Shown here piece after piece: positions 35,601 through 44,253 of a stretch of 64,000 bases of DNA. The stretch is from positions 1,116,001 to 1,180,000 of the forward strand of contig NZ_CP121662.1 in the NCBI RefSeq assembly GCF_029714285.1, given 5' to 3'. Position 1 is the stretch's first letter. Each line of letters begins with the position of its first letter. Under the pieces are notes generated by a model, which was not told the DNA's origin, did no database searches, and worked only from the letters and a program-made list of their open reading frames with translations. Position numbers and translations under genes: made by a program. The DNA comes from Rhizobium sp. CB3090 (GTDB lineage Bacteria > Pseudomonadota > Alphaproteobacteria > Rhizobiales > Rhizobiaceae).

Positions 35601-38600
35601 CTTCTCTTCGTAGCGTCGGAGCAGGGCGCTTTCTTGCTGTGCGGAGTGTTCGGCGGAACGTGCATAGTCGGCGAACATCGCGACACGGTCGGAGATGTTG
35701 TTCCAGGCTCCCTCGTCTCGGAGCTTCTTAATCTGGTCAGACTGCTCTAGCCATTCCTTAATCGCGGCTCTGCCGGCATCGACGTCGATGTTACCAAGCA
35801 ATGGCCTCGGAAGGACTGGTAGGCGGACGCGTTCGGCATTGCGCCTCGTAGCGTGTCTCGCGGCCCGAGACACCGGGCTGAGGCCGAAGGGCGCTCCCTC
35901 AAGAATTCTGCGGGTGAGGGGGCAGAGGAAGCCTTCCGTCATCGGGGCGATGTATGCCTTGCGTATATCGAGCGCCCGGTTCTCTGGATCGCTGTTGAAC
36001 AGCGTTTGGAGCTGTTGCCACGCCCGGTCGAAGCACTCTTCGATATCGGACTTGTGCTCCTGATTGGAGATATCGAGCCCGAGCCCGTTGATCAGCAATA
36101 TCTGGGGCGTCGAAAGTGTGGCTGCGTTCTTAGGAGCAAACGGCCACGCCTTGTAGCGCTTGTCCCCGTTGGACTTCTGACCGGGGCCGAGCAGGTACTT
36201 ATTCTTCGCCCGAGGGGTGATCCAGTGCATCAGCTCAGAATGTACCGCCACCGCCGCGTTAGCGCGCATGAAGTACGTGGTGATCGCATACAGGAACGCC
36301 CGCCAATCCTCGATCGTCTTGCCATAGCGAGCGAAAGCAGATGGCATCGTATGTTGATCGTCGATCTCTTTGAACCGGAGCCGTGCCAATCCCAGTGTCT
36401 CGATCGAGAGCGCCTTGCGCGGACGACGCGCAAACTCTCGCATCAGCAGGAAGTCGGCAAGCTTGATGCTGTCGTAGAAGAGACGGCCGTCGCGCGGTTC
36501 CCAGACGTCCTTCATCCAGCGCTCGACTTCGGGACGGCGGGCGAGCCTCTCTACCAGATCCTGCCATTGAATGCCGGACGAATTCGTACCGCGTGCCTTC
36601 GTCAGTTCCTCTTTCATCTTTGCGAGCAGGTTTTCGACCGTCACGTTCGGCGCTGCCGCCAGCGCCAGTTCCAGACCTGCGATGTCTGCTTCCAGCTTGC
36701 TGGTGTCGGCGCCGGCTCCGGTGGTCAGCGAGTGTTGTACCGAGTGGTAGACGAACGAGCGAACGAAGTTTCGCTCGGCTTCTGCCTGCATCTTCGCCGA
36801 CATCCGCGCGGTGCCTTGCCGGCTGTCAGTAAAGGACAATAGGCGACGTCCGTGCGAGGGAACGGTTCCTTCTTCATGGCTTGGATCGACACCTTCGAGA
36901 AGGATCGGGGCGGCGTTAGTAATCATGAAGGGAGCGCCGAAGCGCATCGGTCGGAGCAGCCTGTCGATACCCTTGCTGGCGTTCGTGGCACAGCAGGGGC
37001 AGGCGTCGCCCTTCAGCTCATATGCGACGGCGACCGTTTCGTCGGTCTGGAAAGGCGCAATCCGCCAGTCCTTCGTCGACAAATACATCGGTCGAAAACG
37101 GCCGCTCGCTTCGCCGCCGAGAAGAATTTTCTCATGGATCGATGGAGCGGGAGCTTCAAGTTCCTCCGCCTCGTCGTCCTCGGCCTCCTCCTGACCATCG
37201 TCGTCGCGGGCGGCTTCGAATTCGAACTCGTCCTTGTCTACGACCCGGCGCGTGGGAAGGATTCGATCGTTCGCGGCATCCTGTTCTCCTTCGAGAAGCA
37301 CCTCGCCGCAGTCGTTGCAGCTAATCACCTCTAGGACAGGCGCGTCGCAGGCCGGGCACTGGTCTCGCCTATCCAGGAATACATTGCCGAAGGACCAGCC
37401 ATTGGCCGAGCCGGGGCATTGCGGATTCACGCAGCTCCAGACTCCGGGGACCGCGCGCTCAAAGGTATGGATTCTCATCGGCGCAAGCCTTTCATCCTCG
37501 CCCGTCCTGGGATGTGGTCGGGCCGCTTGCGATAGGACATCGAGGAAGCTCTCGGCGTCGAGGCCGACGCCGCGTGCGATCCGCTCGAACTCTCCCAAAG
37601 GCTGTGGACTCTCGAAAAGCTTTTTCTCAATGAAGTTCCAGACCGCGTCGTCCGCGGCCAGCGTGTCGAAAAGCTGTTTGGGAGCCAGCGTTTCAAGCTG
37701 GTCCAATGCCGGAAGCTTACCGCGCTTGGAGGGCCGGTCGGGAAGCTGCCGTTTGCCTTCGACCACGTGCACGTTGGCATCTGCAATGCCGGCTACGTCG
37801 GCGAGGAAGCGCTTCAATTGGTTCTGGACATCACTCCCACTTCCGATGGTAGCCGACGTTGCAACGAAATGAACCTCTTCGGGTTTGCAGTCGAAGGCCA
37901 GTAGGACGCGACGAAGAAGCAGGGCTATTTCAGCAGCGGCCGCACCGACGAGCGAATGCGCCTCGTCAAGTACGATCCATTTCAGTTTGCCCTTCGACTT
38001 CTGGATGATCGGCTGATCCTCGGAACGGGCCAGCATGTACTCGAGCATGGTGACGTTGGTTACGAGCACGGGAGGCGGACTTTCGCGAAGCTGCTCGCGA
38101 TCGATCTGTTGTTCAGGTTTCGCTCTGCGGTCGCTAGCCGGAAGCGACTTCTCGAGGTCGCCATTGTAGAGGCAGTATCTGATCTTCCCGCCGAACGGCT
38201 TCGTCCAGGCCGAAAGGCGCTCGCGCTGGCTTTCGATGAGGGCGTTGAGAGGGTAGAGCATGACAGCCTGCACCCCTTCAAGCGACGACGTCGTCGAAGT
38301 GGCCTGGGATACGAGATCGCTCAGGATGGGGAAGAGAAAGCATTCAGTCTTTCCCGAGCCGGTTCCGGAAGTGACGAGCACGGACTGCGGCGATCCGGAA
38401 GCCGAGAGATGCTGCCAGGCTTGCAACTGATGCCGGAACGGGAGTCGGGTTTTCGGGAACCGGTAGTCGCTGCCAGCCGGGAGGGCGTCGAGCGCGGCCA
38501 CGAACTGCGGGTGCAGCACCGACGCCGGCACGCCTCCCATGTTCGTCTCCGCCGGGACGAACGGATGCGCACCTTCGATTATCGGTTGCTGCAGCAGTCC

Positions 38601-38735
38601 GCCATCCGAAGCGTTCGCCGAATTGAACATCCGGCGAAGCTCTTCGATCAGGGCAAGGTTCCGTATGTTGGCCTGCGAGATGATTGCCTCCGCAGACCGA
38701 CGGCGGATATGGGAGAGTGTCGAAAAGGGCTTCAA
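32622..38735 (-). CDS. druE: Druantia helicase DruE (DUF1998 superfamily 2 helicase)
   Basis: 2037 residues from a TTG at 38735 that overlaps the druH stop (TTGA) and has GAGG upstream. The helicase core is complete: Walker A VTSGTGSGKTECF near residue 123-130, DEAH at 257-260 (KWIVLDEAHSL), motif III SATIGSG, and in the middle the motif VI QRVGRAGRRGQ. Several Cys4-type zinc sites are visible (CVNPQC..CPAC, CNDCG, CRRCG..CPVC, CLHCG). The DUF1998 part ends in CPNTGCTTGCAAC near residue 1650. Large DUF1998 helicases of 1800-2100 residues that directly follow DruH define Druantia type III, an anti-phage system whose mechanism is not settled. A DpdJ-type helicase is the main alternative, but dpd genes are absent. 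Confidence 0.8.
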   Translation of the reverse strand: MKPFSTLSHIRRRSAEAIISQANIRNLALIEELRRMFNSANASDGGLLQQPIIEGAHPFVPAETNMGGVPASVLHPQFVAALDALPAGSDYRFPKTRLPFRHQLQAWQHLSASGSPQSVLVTSGTGSGKTECFLFPILSDLVSQATSTTSSLEGVQAVMLYPLNALIESQRERLSAWTKPFGGKIRYCLYNGDLEKSLPASDRRAKPEQQIDREQLRESPPPVLVTNVTMLEYMLARSEDQPIIQKSKGKLKWIVLDEAHSLVGAAAAEIALLLRRVLLAFDCKPEEVHFVATSATIGSGSDVQNQLKRFLADVAGIADANVHVVEGKRQLPDRPSKRGKLPALDQLETLAPKQLFDTLAADDAVWNFIEKKLFESPQPLGEFERIARGVGLDAESFLDVLSQAARPHPRTGEDERLAPMRIHTFERAVPGVWSCVNPQCPGSANGWSFGNVFLDRRDQCPACDAPVLEVISCNDCGEVLLEGEQDAANDRILPTRRVVDKDEFEFEAARDDDGQEEAEDDEAEELEAPAPSIHEKILLGGEASGRFRPMYLSTKDWRIAPFQTDETVAVAYELKGDACPCCATNASKGIDRLLRPMRFGAPFMITNAAPILLEGVDPSHEEGTVPSHGRRLLSFTDSRQGTARMSAKMQAEAERNFVRSFVYHSVQHSLTTGAGADTSKLEADIAGLELALAAAPNVTVENLLAKMKEELTKARGTNSSGIQWQDLVERLARRPEVERWMKDVWEPRDGRLFYDSIKLADFLLMREFARRPRKALSIETLGLARLRFKEIDDQHTMPSAFARYGKTIEDWRAFLYAITTYFMRANAAVAVHSELMHWITPRAKNKYLLGPGQKSNGDKRYKAWPFAPKNAATLSTPQILLINGLGLDISNQEHKSDIEECFDRAWQQLQTLFNSDPENRALDIRKAYIAPMTEGFLCPLTRRILEGAPFGLSPVSRAARHATRRNAERVRLPVLPRPLLGNIDVDAGRAAIKEWLEQSDQIKKLRDEGAWNNISDRVAMFADYARSAEHSAQQESALLRRYEEKFKGGEINILNCSTTMEMGVDIGSVSTVMMTNVPPSIASYKQRVGRAGRRGQPFSLAFTFCRDRPLDREAFLSPTGYLNRNLAAPKVALSSRPIVQRHVNAYLLRCFMLDRGGDPIRMMIGPFIGTPAVVGEKRITLDQRPVHSFKEWLKAPSTLKMVSPNLEKLVKHSVLEGETTLVDTCLQIISELEANFESEWEGLQALAKDEGVKDAGKSRMGFELKRLCEEFLLSALADRGFLPGHGFPTGVVTFLPHKQRNDTPPDGRRTTRLTGPQRSLDLAIRDYAPGSEIVLDGLVHKSAGVLLNWKRPASEDSIRDVQSLKVHWTCRRCGTSDSSRTKLTECPVCAGAVTNNPYLRPAGFSVDVRDKPHAETDIISYVAPEEPSVSVRASPWSSLPIPDLGRFRSSREGAVYYSNRGQSKNGYALCLHCGRASPDYPTLDNGDVDQTVASPLALHAPLRWKKGENAQVCEGNNNAWAVRRNLDLGYEISTDVFELQPSMPSTKATATALVIAMREGIARILGIEADEMGFATQVADAQFGTRSRSMLVFDRAAGGAGFAASIADRLPEVFVEARSVLDCPNTGCTTGCAACVLVPDAPFEEGSLDRLSALKFLDEHLSLHRALSGEDRISKDAVVSINVEDEVDRILMESIRPSVYVYLPETADLGQLANWPANTALEQWLRHSKEVVFVVPESIVHRGDNGGLIALYDLGQRYMKAGGSFPVHVGQPLKLKTGAVAGVAVTSAARTTAWATRDPASWEVSADWGQAATCPIVRGTIDGIAQKQPLEKSSLLPSPSSKFDKITSELDRGLTLFGGAMASRIRGLLGTLGISANIKVTSIVYSDPYVKSPLTAKMFIDTVAALVKGSPSHSVTLSTSAPGGKSGLPMRLHEDWRDSLDAQAVFAEYAIQKGVALTVRFEQVPHGRYMNLKFEDGASATVVFDQGFGAWRVTSTGNLSLHDFRSSPKRQADALARSSASVGKGGFGPTYLVATRD

Positions 38736-41700
38736 GTACGAACCTCGTAAAAGCGGAGAAGATGCGGATAGGCGGATGAAATGTAGCGGGCGTGCTCCCG
38801 AAGCGTCTTGCGAAGCACGAGTTCGCACTGGGAGGTCAGGGTGAGCCGACCGGCGGCGACGGCGGCGAGCGCGGCGGGCGCTGCCATGCCCTCGAAGTCG
38901 TTCACGCTGAATCTGTCGAACTCGGCCGGGAGCTTGATCGCGGCTTCGGTCAGATGCTCGAGAACGAGATTTCGCTGCGACGGTCTGTAGGGACTGTCGT
39001 CGTCGTACATTCGTTGGTCCTTGATGTATCCCTCGAGCGCGCTGTGCAGGGAAGGGAGGGTCGAAGAACCGACGCCGAGTTGTGCGAATCTCAGATCCAG
39101 CGCCGGCTCGAGTGAAACGAGCTTCTCCCTGAGATTCTTGAAATGGCCGACGATCAATTCATTTCGAGTGGTGTCTGGAAACGAGGACAGGGCGGTCATG
39201 AGACCGTCGAACTCGGCCGCAAGCACCGCCTGCCAATCCTTCGTCGGAAGCGTCAGCCATATGAACGGCAGCTTCTCCTGAAGGGACCAAACCGCCTGCC
39301 TCTCGACGTCGCTGCCTGCCGACGTCAGGAGACGCAACAAGGCTCTGGGTCGACGCGCGATTTCCTTCAGGATGTCGAAGGCCGTCGCTGGAAGGCCATT
39401 GAGGCCGCAAGCCAGCGCAAGGAGGTAGCGGACGTCGTCGACTGCAAGCGTGCCGTCCTCGAACGAAGTAAGCACGGTCGCCATTTTCGTCACTCGTGAC
39501 GGTACGTGTGTCTCTGCGAGTGCCGACATCATCGGCGAGGTGGTCGGCCCGCGGACTGGCAGAATGACGAGCAGCGGGCGCGCGACGACGTCCGGGCCGT
39601 CGCGGAGATAGATCAGGCACGGGCCCTCGCACCATGCCGGGATCAAGTAGTTTCCATCGCTCGCCCTCTGCAGGAGATGCTCTCGCTCCGGCTTCAAGAT
39701 CATCCTGACCACGGGAGTTTCGGTGAATTCGGCGCCGAACACGACAGCCCCATGCACGAAGGCCGGGCGGGGATAGCGGTACTGCTTAAGCTTTATCGGC
39801 TGGCGGCTGTCGCCCAGAAACTCCAACTCGAGCATCGCGTCCTGATCCGCCATGGGAGCCATAAGCTCTTCGACGACCGGTTTGAGCGCTGCCAACGGGA
39901 ACTCGCCCGAGAATCGGAACTGCAGGGAGTTGGAGCGCGCGTTCCGCGGAGAGAGCGTCAATGCCGTGGCATGCGGTGAGGCGGCGATCGCGCCCCGGAG
40001 CGCGGTGATGTCCATCTCCTGACCTGGGCCGACTACGGAGCCGTCGCTTAAAAGAATGGAAGCTTGGCGGGTCTTGAGCGGGACGACGATCTCGAAGGGC
40101 CGTCCGCCCGGCGGCCGCAACGACGCGTCGATCCGGAAGCGGGGTCGACCTGTAAAACTGAAGAGCGTTTCATTAACTCCTCGCTCGGTCTCGACGCCGT
40201 TGTCGATTATGTCGATGTCCCATCCGGGAAGACGGTCTAGCGCAATCCGACCGTTGGTCGCGCTCTGCATCTCGCCGAGGATTCGAGCGCCGGCCGGAAC
40301 GATGGCAATCTTTCGCCTTTCAAGCTGGATGTCGGCGATTGGATCGCGCCACGATATCTCGTACACGCCCGGCATCGTAAGCTTCCTGTCGGCGAGTGCC
40401 CTCCAATTTTCGCCGGGATTGCGTACGCGAAGTTCTCCCACTTTGGGTTGGCGAATGCTCCCGCCCGCAAGGATGCCAAGCATGACCGGGCCTTCCAGAA
40501 TTTCCAGGTCACCAGTCGTCTGGATGGGCGATGACCCGGCGCCGGAGATCTCGAGGCTTTCCTGGCGCTCGTCCTTGCCGGCTTCCACCCTGTAACGTTC
40601 GTCCGAACCCGCGCCGGGTTTCATGAAATAGGTCGTTCCCAGGACCTCGTGGACAGTCTTCTTTCCGCTCGCCGGCCACTGTCGGCCGGTGGGGGAGTCG
40701 TCGCCAGGAACGGCCGACCAGCCTGCCGGAACCAGAACGTAGACTTTCGCAGCCGGAAGGCTTGCCGATCCCGTCTTCACCAGCCGTAGCTTTTTCGGCA
40801 CCCCGCCCTCGGTGGCGTTCTCAGGCAGGAACGACATGATCGGAGACATCAGACCGGTCCCGCCAGGCCACGCAAATGGGACCGCATCTGAGCCGCAAGT
40901 GAGATTAACCGTGATGTTTCGATTGAGTTCAAGTCCTACCAGGAGCTTGCCGAGGGGCGTGACGGACCGTACCCGCCACGTCGGCTGGTCGTCGGTCGGT
41001 GGTTCGAAGAGTGCGATCTGACTAGGCAGGAAATTTGCAAGGTCGCCCGAAGGGCTGGCCTTCCATCTGCCCATCGCGGACAGGCCTGGTAGCTTGGCGG
41101 CAGATATCTCGCCTTCGGCATTTAAGAGTAGGGCGGGAAGGAAGCGCTCGCCGTCATACGAAAGATACCGTTCGGCAGTAATGCCGGACGCAACAATCGA
41201 TCCTGCCTTCTCCGAAAGAAGTCCTCCCAAAAGGCGGCGGGCGATCTTCTCGTTATCGGGCGGCACGTAGATAGGGAGCGAGCTCCTCCACTCCGGATTC
41301 TGCGCGTCGAGATAGGAGACGGGATCGATCCCTGCAGGGGCGGCATCAGCTATCCGACGCCATTCGACGAGCTTCATGATCAGTTCGCAGCAGAGGTCGA
41401 TGAATCCTTCCTGACGGTACGAGACGCGCACCATCCAGGACATGTCGTGAGCATAACCGCTGACGTGTTCGGCCGCCGCGCTGGCGAGCGCGAAACGCAT
41501 TACCGTGCGAAGGTAGTCGGAAAGCCACGACGACCCGCCTTCGGAGATCACGTGCGACGAAATCCCGCCCTCGAGAGCAAGCGTTAGAAGAAATTCGCGT
41601 GCGTTGTCCGATCGCACGAGTTCACGCCCCCAGAACTTCAGGCCGATTTCAGCCAGACGGCGGCGGGTACTGTGCGGAATCGCGTCGAAGGCATCGGAAT

Positions 41701-42139
41701 TCAGTTGGTCCCATCTCAAGAATAGGGAGGTCGCTTCTCGTCGAAACCACTCGGCGCAGAATACCACGAATAAGCTCGCGGCGACGCCGTCCTCCCGTAG
41801 GAGACGGTTTGTCGAATTGCGCAAGAGTCCTCGAAGCTCGCCATATTCGCCGTCGTTCATGCGATAGCGGTGCAGCGGACGTCCATCGGGCGACTGCAGA
41901 CTCCGTCTAAACAGATAAGATGAAGTCCAGCGCGCAAGGGTGTCGATAGTCGCAGATGAAGGCTTGGACGTCTTCCTGAGGGCCGTCAACGCACTGACGA
42001 CCTCGAGCTGAAGGTCGAAGGCATCGTCGGAATCGCGTACCTTCAATTCGTTGTTTATGGCTTCCAGTGTTGAGAGATCGCTTCGCCAGCGCTCGAACTC
42101 CTCCCGTAGCCTTTCGTCCGAATACCCTGATAGACGCAA
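38732..42139 (-). CDS. druH: Druantia type III protein DruH (STY4851/ECs_5259-like)
   Basis: 1135 residues from a TTG at 42139 with AGGGGGA six bases upstream. No catalytic motif is recognised. The N-terminal third is helical and the middle is rich in beta-strands with Gly and Pro. Size, position directly before the giant DUF1998 helicase and four-base overlap with it match DruH of Druantia type III, annotated elsewhere as the STY4851/ECs_5259 family. Both genes of the operon begin with TTG, which should keep translation low. The assignment leans on gene context as much as on sequence. Confidence 0.7.
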   Translation of the reverse strand: MRLSGYSDERLREEFERWRSDLSTLEAINNELKVRDSDDAFDLQLEVVSALTALRKTSKPSSATIDTLARWTSSYLFRRSLQSPDGRPLHRYRMNDGEYGELRGLLRNSTNRLLREDGVAASLFVVFCAEWFRREATSLFLRWDQLNSDAFDAIPHSTRRRLAEIGLKFWGRELVRSDNAREFLLTLALEGGISSHVISEGGSSWLSDYLRTVMRFALASAAAEHVSGYAHDMSWMVRVSYRQEGFIDLCCELIMKLVEWRRIADAAPAGIDPVSYLDAQNPEWRSSLPIYVPPDNEKIARRLLGGLLSEKAGSIVASGITAERYLSYDGERFLPALLLNAEGEISAAKLPGLSAMGRWKASPSGDLANFLPSQIALFEPPTDDQPTWRVRSVTPLGKLLVGLELNRNITVNLTCGSDAVPFAWPGGTGLMSPIMSFLPENATEGGVPKKLRLVKTGSASLPAAKVYVLVPAGWSAVPGDDSPTGRQWPASGKKTVHEVLGTTYFMKPGAGSDERYRVEAGKDERQESLEISGAGSSPIQTTGDLEILEGPVMLGILAGGSIRQPKVGELRVRNPGENWRALADRKLTMPGVYEISWRDPIADIQLERRKIAIVPAGARILGEMQSATNGRIALDRLPGWDIDIIDNGVETERGVNETLFSFTGRPRFRIDASLRPPGGRPFEIVVPLKTRQASILLSDGSVVGPGQEMDITALRGAIAASPHATALTLSPRNARSNSLQFRFSGEFPLAALKPVVEELMAPMADQDAMLELEFLGDSRQPIKLKQYRYPRPAFVHGAVVFGAEFTETPVVRMILKPEREHLLQRASDGNYLIPAWCEGPCLIYLRDGPDVVARPLLVILPVRGPTTSPMMSALAETHVPSRVTKMATVLTSFEDGTLAVDDVRYLLALACGLNGLPATAFDILKEIARRPRALLRLLTSAGSDVERQAVWSLQEKLPFIWLTLPTKDWQAVLAAEFDGLMTALSSFPDTTRNELIVGHFKNLREKLVSLEPALDLRFAQLGVGSSTLPSLHSALEGYIKDQRMYDDDSPYRPSQRNLVLEHLTEAAIKLPAEFDRFSVNDFEGMAAPAALAAVAAGRLTLTSQCELVLRKTLREHARYISSAYPHLLRFYEVRT

Positions 42140-42919
42140 CAGATCCCCCTGTGTTGCGTGAGCAAATTACAGATCAACTGTTACCATAAGTTGAAATTCG
42201 CATGCAATCACTTGCCTGTAAACTGCTCACAGAGGACATGCTGAATATTTTTTGTGCCGGCCGAAACATGAAGGTCGAATGTTGCTTGGCGAACGTCTGG
42301 GATTGGACCTGTCGATCCGGAAGGCGGAGGAGGGCTGCAGTCTCTTCTATTGGCACCTCGAAGGCAAGCTTGCCGTCAGCCTGCCTGAGATCGTATTAGC
42401 GGACTGGTCGTCGTCGGGACGGTTTCCACGCCTACTACGTGAAGCGTCGGCAGGTGCGTTCGACGTTGCGGACGTTCCTCGACCAACTGAGCGCCGGTTT
42501 CGGAATAGGAAGACAGCGTTCGTTTCCGACGATTCGCGCAACTGCGGATCGGACTATCATGCCGTTGGCGCAGGTGTCTCCAGCGCCCAGATATGGACAT
42601 CGACTCAAAACCTCGAAAGTGCGTCGCCTGTTCTTTATGTCTGCGGGGATAAGCGACGCCTCGCAGGCATCACCCTCCATGCGAAGGTCAATAGTGTCGA
42701 CGACGCCGATGGCGCCTGTCTTCCACTGCTCGGCAAGTCGCCGGCCGTTAGTCCATGTCGATCCCGTCGACCGAGAGTCCGGCATCACTCATGCGAACGC
42801 CGCGCGATATTCGGAGTGCTAGGGTCGCGGCTTCAAGTCGGACCAAGAACTGTAGAATCATCCAATAGACAGCCGCCGACTGACTCGGGATACCTTCCCG
42901 ATCAACAAGGAGACCTCAC
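42140..42919. other. 780-bp divergent region between druH and the next operon
   Basis: It holds the druHE promoter (minus) and the promoter of the small gene at 42920 (plus). Open frames here (such as 42435-42788 minus and 42439-42822 plus) have no good start and no clear family. A plus-strand stretch DGFHAYYVKRRQVRSTLRTF near 42420-42475 faintly recalls the end of LysR effector domains and follows a stop codon, so it may be a decayed fragment. Confidence 0.4.
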
Positions 42920-43201
42920 ATGGGTATTACTGTCTACGCGTACGCAGTCGAGCCAGCCGCCAGCACAGCCACCGGATTCGGCAACTCGATAGAAGGCGTT
43001 GCCGCAGAGCTGCGTAAGGTGAGGGCGGAGATTGCGCTCGAAGACGGATATGAAGTCCCGATCTCCGAGATCTATGCCTTCGATCTCCACCGTCCGGATA
43101 TCGACCAGATCCTCGCTGTTCTCAGCGGAGATGCGGATCTCCGCGACCTAATTCTTAAGAACAAGCGGCTTGTGATGACCATATCGGATGAGTCTGCTTG
43201 A
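42920..43201 (+). CDS. Small hypothetical protein at the head of the TnsA-like/FtsH-like region
   Basis: 93 residues with an excellent ribosome-binding site (AAGGAGACCTCAC then ATG). The sequence starts MGITVYAYAVEP and has a GFGNSIEGVAAELRKVRAEI helical stretch and an acidic C-terminal half (LHRPDIDQILAVLSGDADL). No family is recognised. It lies 416 bp before the TnsA-like gene with a weak hairpin in between (43198-43227), so it is probably a separate transcript. It could be an immunity or sensor protein, but this is speculation. Confidence 0.7.
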   Translation: MGITVYAYAVEPAASTATGFGNSIEGVAAELRKVRAEIALEDGYEVPISEIYAFDLHRPDIDQILAVLSGDADLRDLILKNKRLVMTISDESA

Positions 43202-43617
43202 CCCCTGCCAGAACGAGAGCGGGTCAATATCTGCGAGCTCTACTCCGACAAAACCCCATCGGCGGCTCGAAATTTCCGGCTTCGGAAACGAGAATTACTG
43301 GCCCCGCCGGGGCATGCCACGCCGAGCCGCATCAACAACGCGCACATCTGCGAAACTCTCATACGACGTGCAATAAGCGCAAATTGTTAGGTTTTGGAAC
43401 GCATCTGGCCTCTTGCTCCGGTGTCCGAATGGAGCCCACTTAACTAGAACGCCGCGTCATGTGATGGTTACTAACGAATTCCGTTTGGGGCGCCTTGACG
43501 CCGTAGTTTATGTTCTTTATTTGTTCCATTCATGATTAGGACCCGTCGACAACCGCAACAACGCTGAGAACTGCCGCAAACGCGGCGGATCCCGAAGTGT
43601 TGTTGTGGAGCAAGACG
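43202..43617. other. 416-bp intergenic region with a possible terminator
   Basis: TTGACCC and GGGTCAA (43198-43227) bracket the stop codon of the small gene and may end its transcript. A GC hairpin GGCCCCGCCGGGGC lies near 43305. No coding frame is convincing. Confidence 0.4.
43495..43523 (+). promoter_or_regulatory. Possible sigma-70 promoter of the TnsA-like/FtsH-like operon
   Basis: TTGACG (43495) and TATTTG (43518) are 17 bases apart in an AT-rich patch, about 95 bp before the start at 43618. Confidence 0.3.
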
Positions 43618-44253
43618 ATGAATCCTTCCGATGCAACGGGGCGGTCGACCCTCGACGCCGTCCATCAGCGGCCTGTGCGGTATCGCCCCTACGGCACCGT
43701 CAGGTGCTCGAATCCTTCCTATTTCCGTAGTCAGCTCAGCCGTGATCTAGGTTGCCTCCTAGATGTCGATGACGCCGTCGTTGCCTGGTGCTGCCGACCA
43801 TCCGGGCTCGACGACATCCTCCTGGACATCGGCTGGAAAGGCTCGCCTCCAGATTTTCTGGCTACCTATGCCGACGGTCGTGACGTCTATCTGCACTCCG
43901 TCGAAGGGGAGGGCGATCCTGAGGTTACAGAAGCAGCCGCATGCCGCGCAATGTTGCATCGGTTTGCGACGGCAACGGAGATCCGTACCGGACATCGTCT
44001 TCAGAATGCCAAGGACCTCCTTCGATACACCGACTGCCAGGCGCCGCTGGGCGACCGCATACGGCTCCTTGCGGCGTTGGAACAAGAAGGCACGGCCACG
44101 GTAGCCGAATGCCTGACGGTCTTCCGGGAAATCAATCCCATGGCTGGCTTGGCATCTCTCGTCCTTCATCGATTTGTGAGTATCGACCTCGACGCGGAAC
44201 CAATCGCTCCACATACGACGGTCCGAATTTTCAAGGATAGTGATCATGCATAG
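43618..44253 (+). CDS. TnsA-like (PD-(D/E)xK fold) protein with C-terminal winged helix, active site degraded
   Basis: 211 residues from the ATG at 43618. The N-terminal half follows the TnsA endonuclease layout: a YFRSQLSRDLGCLLD segment where the catalytic Glu normally sits, then AVVAWCCRPS and SPPDFLATYADGRDVYL, which matches the YTPDF.V..ADG...EVK core. The Asp of PPDF is kept but the final ExK is replaced by HSV, so DNA cleavage is unlikely. The C-terminal half (LLAALEQEGTATVAECLTVF..VSIDLDAEPI) looks like the winged helix that follows in TnsA-like proteins. It overlaps the downstream AAA+ protease gene by eight bases. The protein may act as a DNA- or partner-binding adaptor. The family call is from pattern only. 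Confidence 0.6.
   Translation: MNPSDATGRSTLDAVHQRPVRYRPYGTVRCSNPSYFRSQLSRDLGCLLDVDDAVVAWCCRPSGLDDILLDIGWKGSPPDFLATYADGRDVYLHSVEGEGDPEVTEAAACRAMLHRFATATEIRTGHRLQNAKDLLRYTDCQAPLGDRIRLLAALEQEGTATVAECLTVFREINPMAGLASLVLHRFVSIDLDAEPIAPHTTVRIFKDSDHA

Noticed and set aside
32622..38735. Alternative reading of the large helicase as DpdJ of a 7-deazaguanine DNA modification locus
   Set aside because: No dpdA-like transglycosylase or other dpd gene is nearby, and the length and the upstream 1135-residue partner fit Druantia type III better.
42420..42500. Possible C-terminal end of a LysR effector domain (HAYYVKRRQVRSTLRTFLDQ)
   Set aside because: The match is short and pattern-based, with a stop codon just upstream and no other part of a LysR gene nearby.
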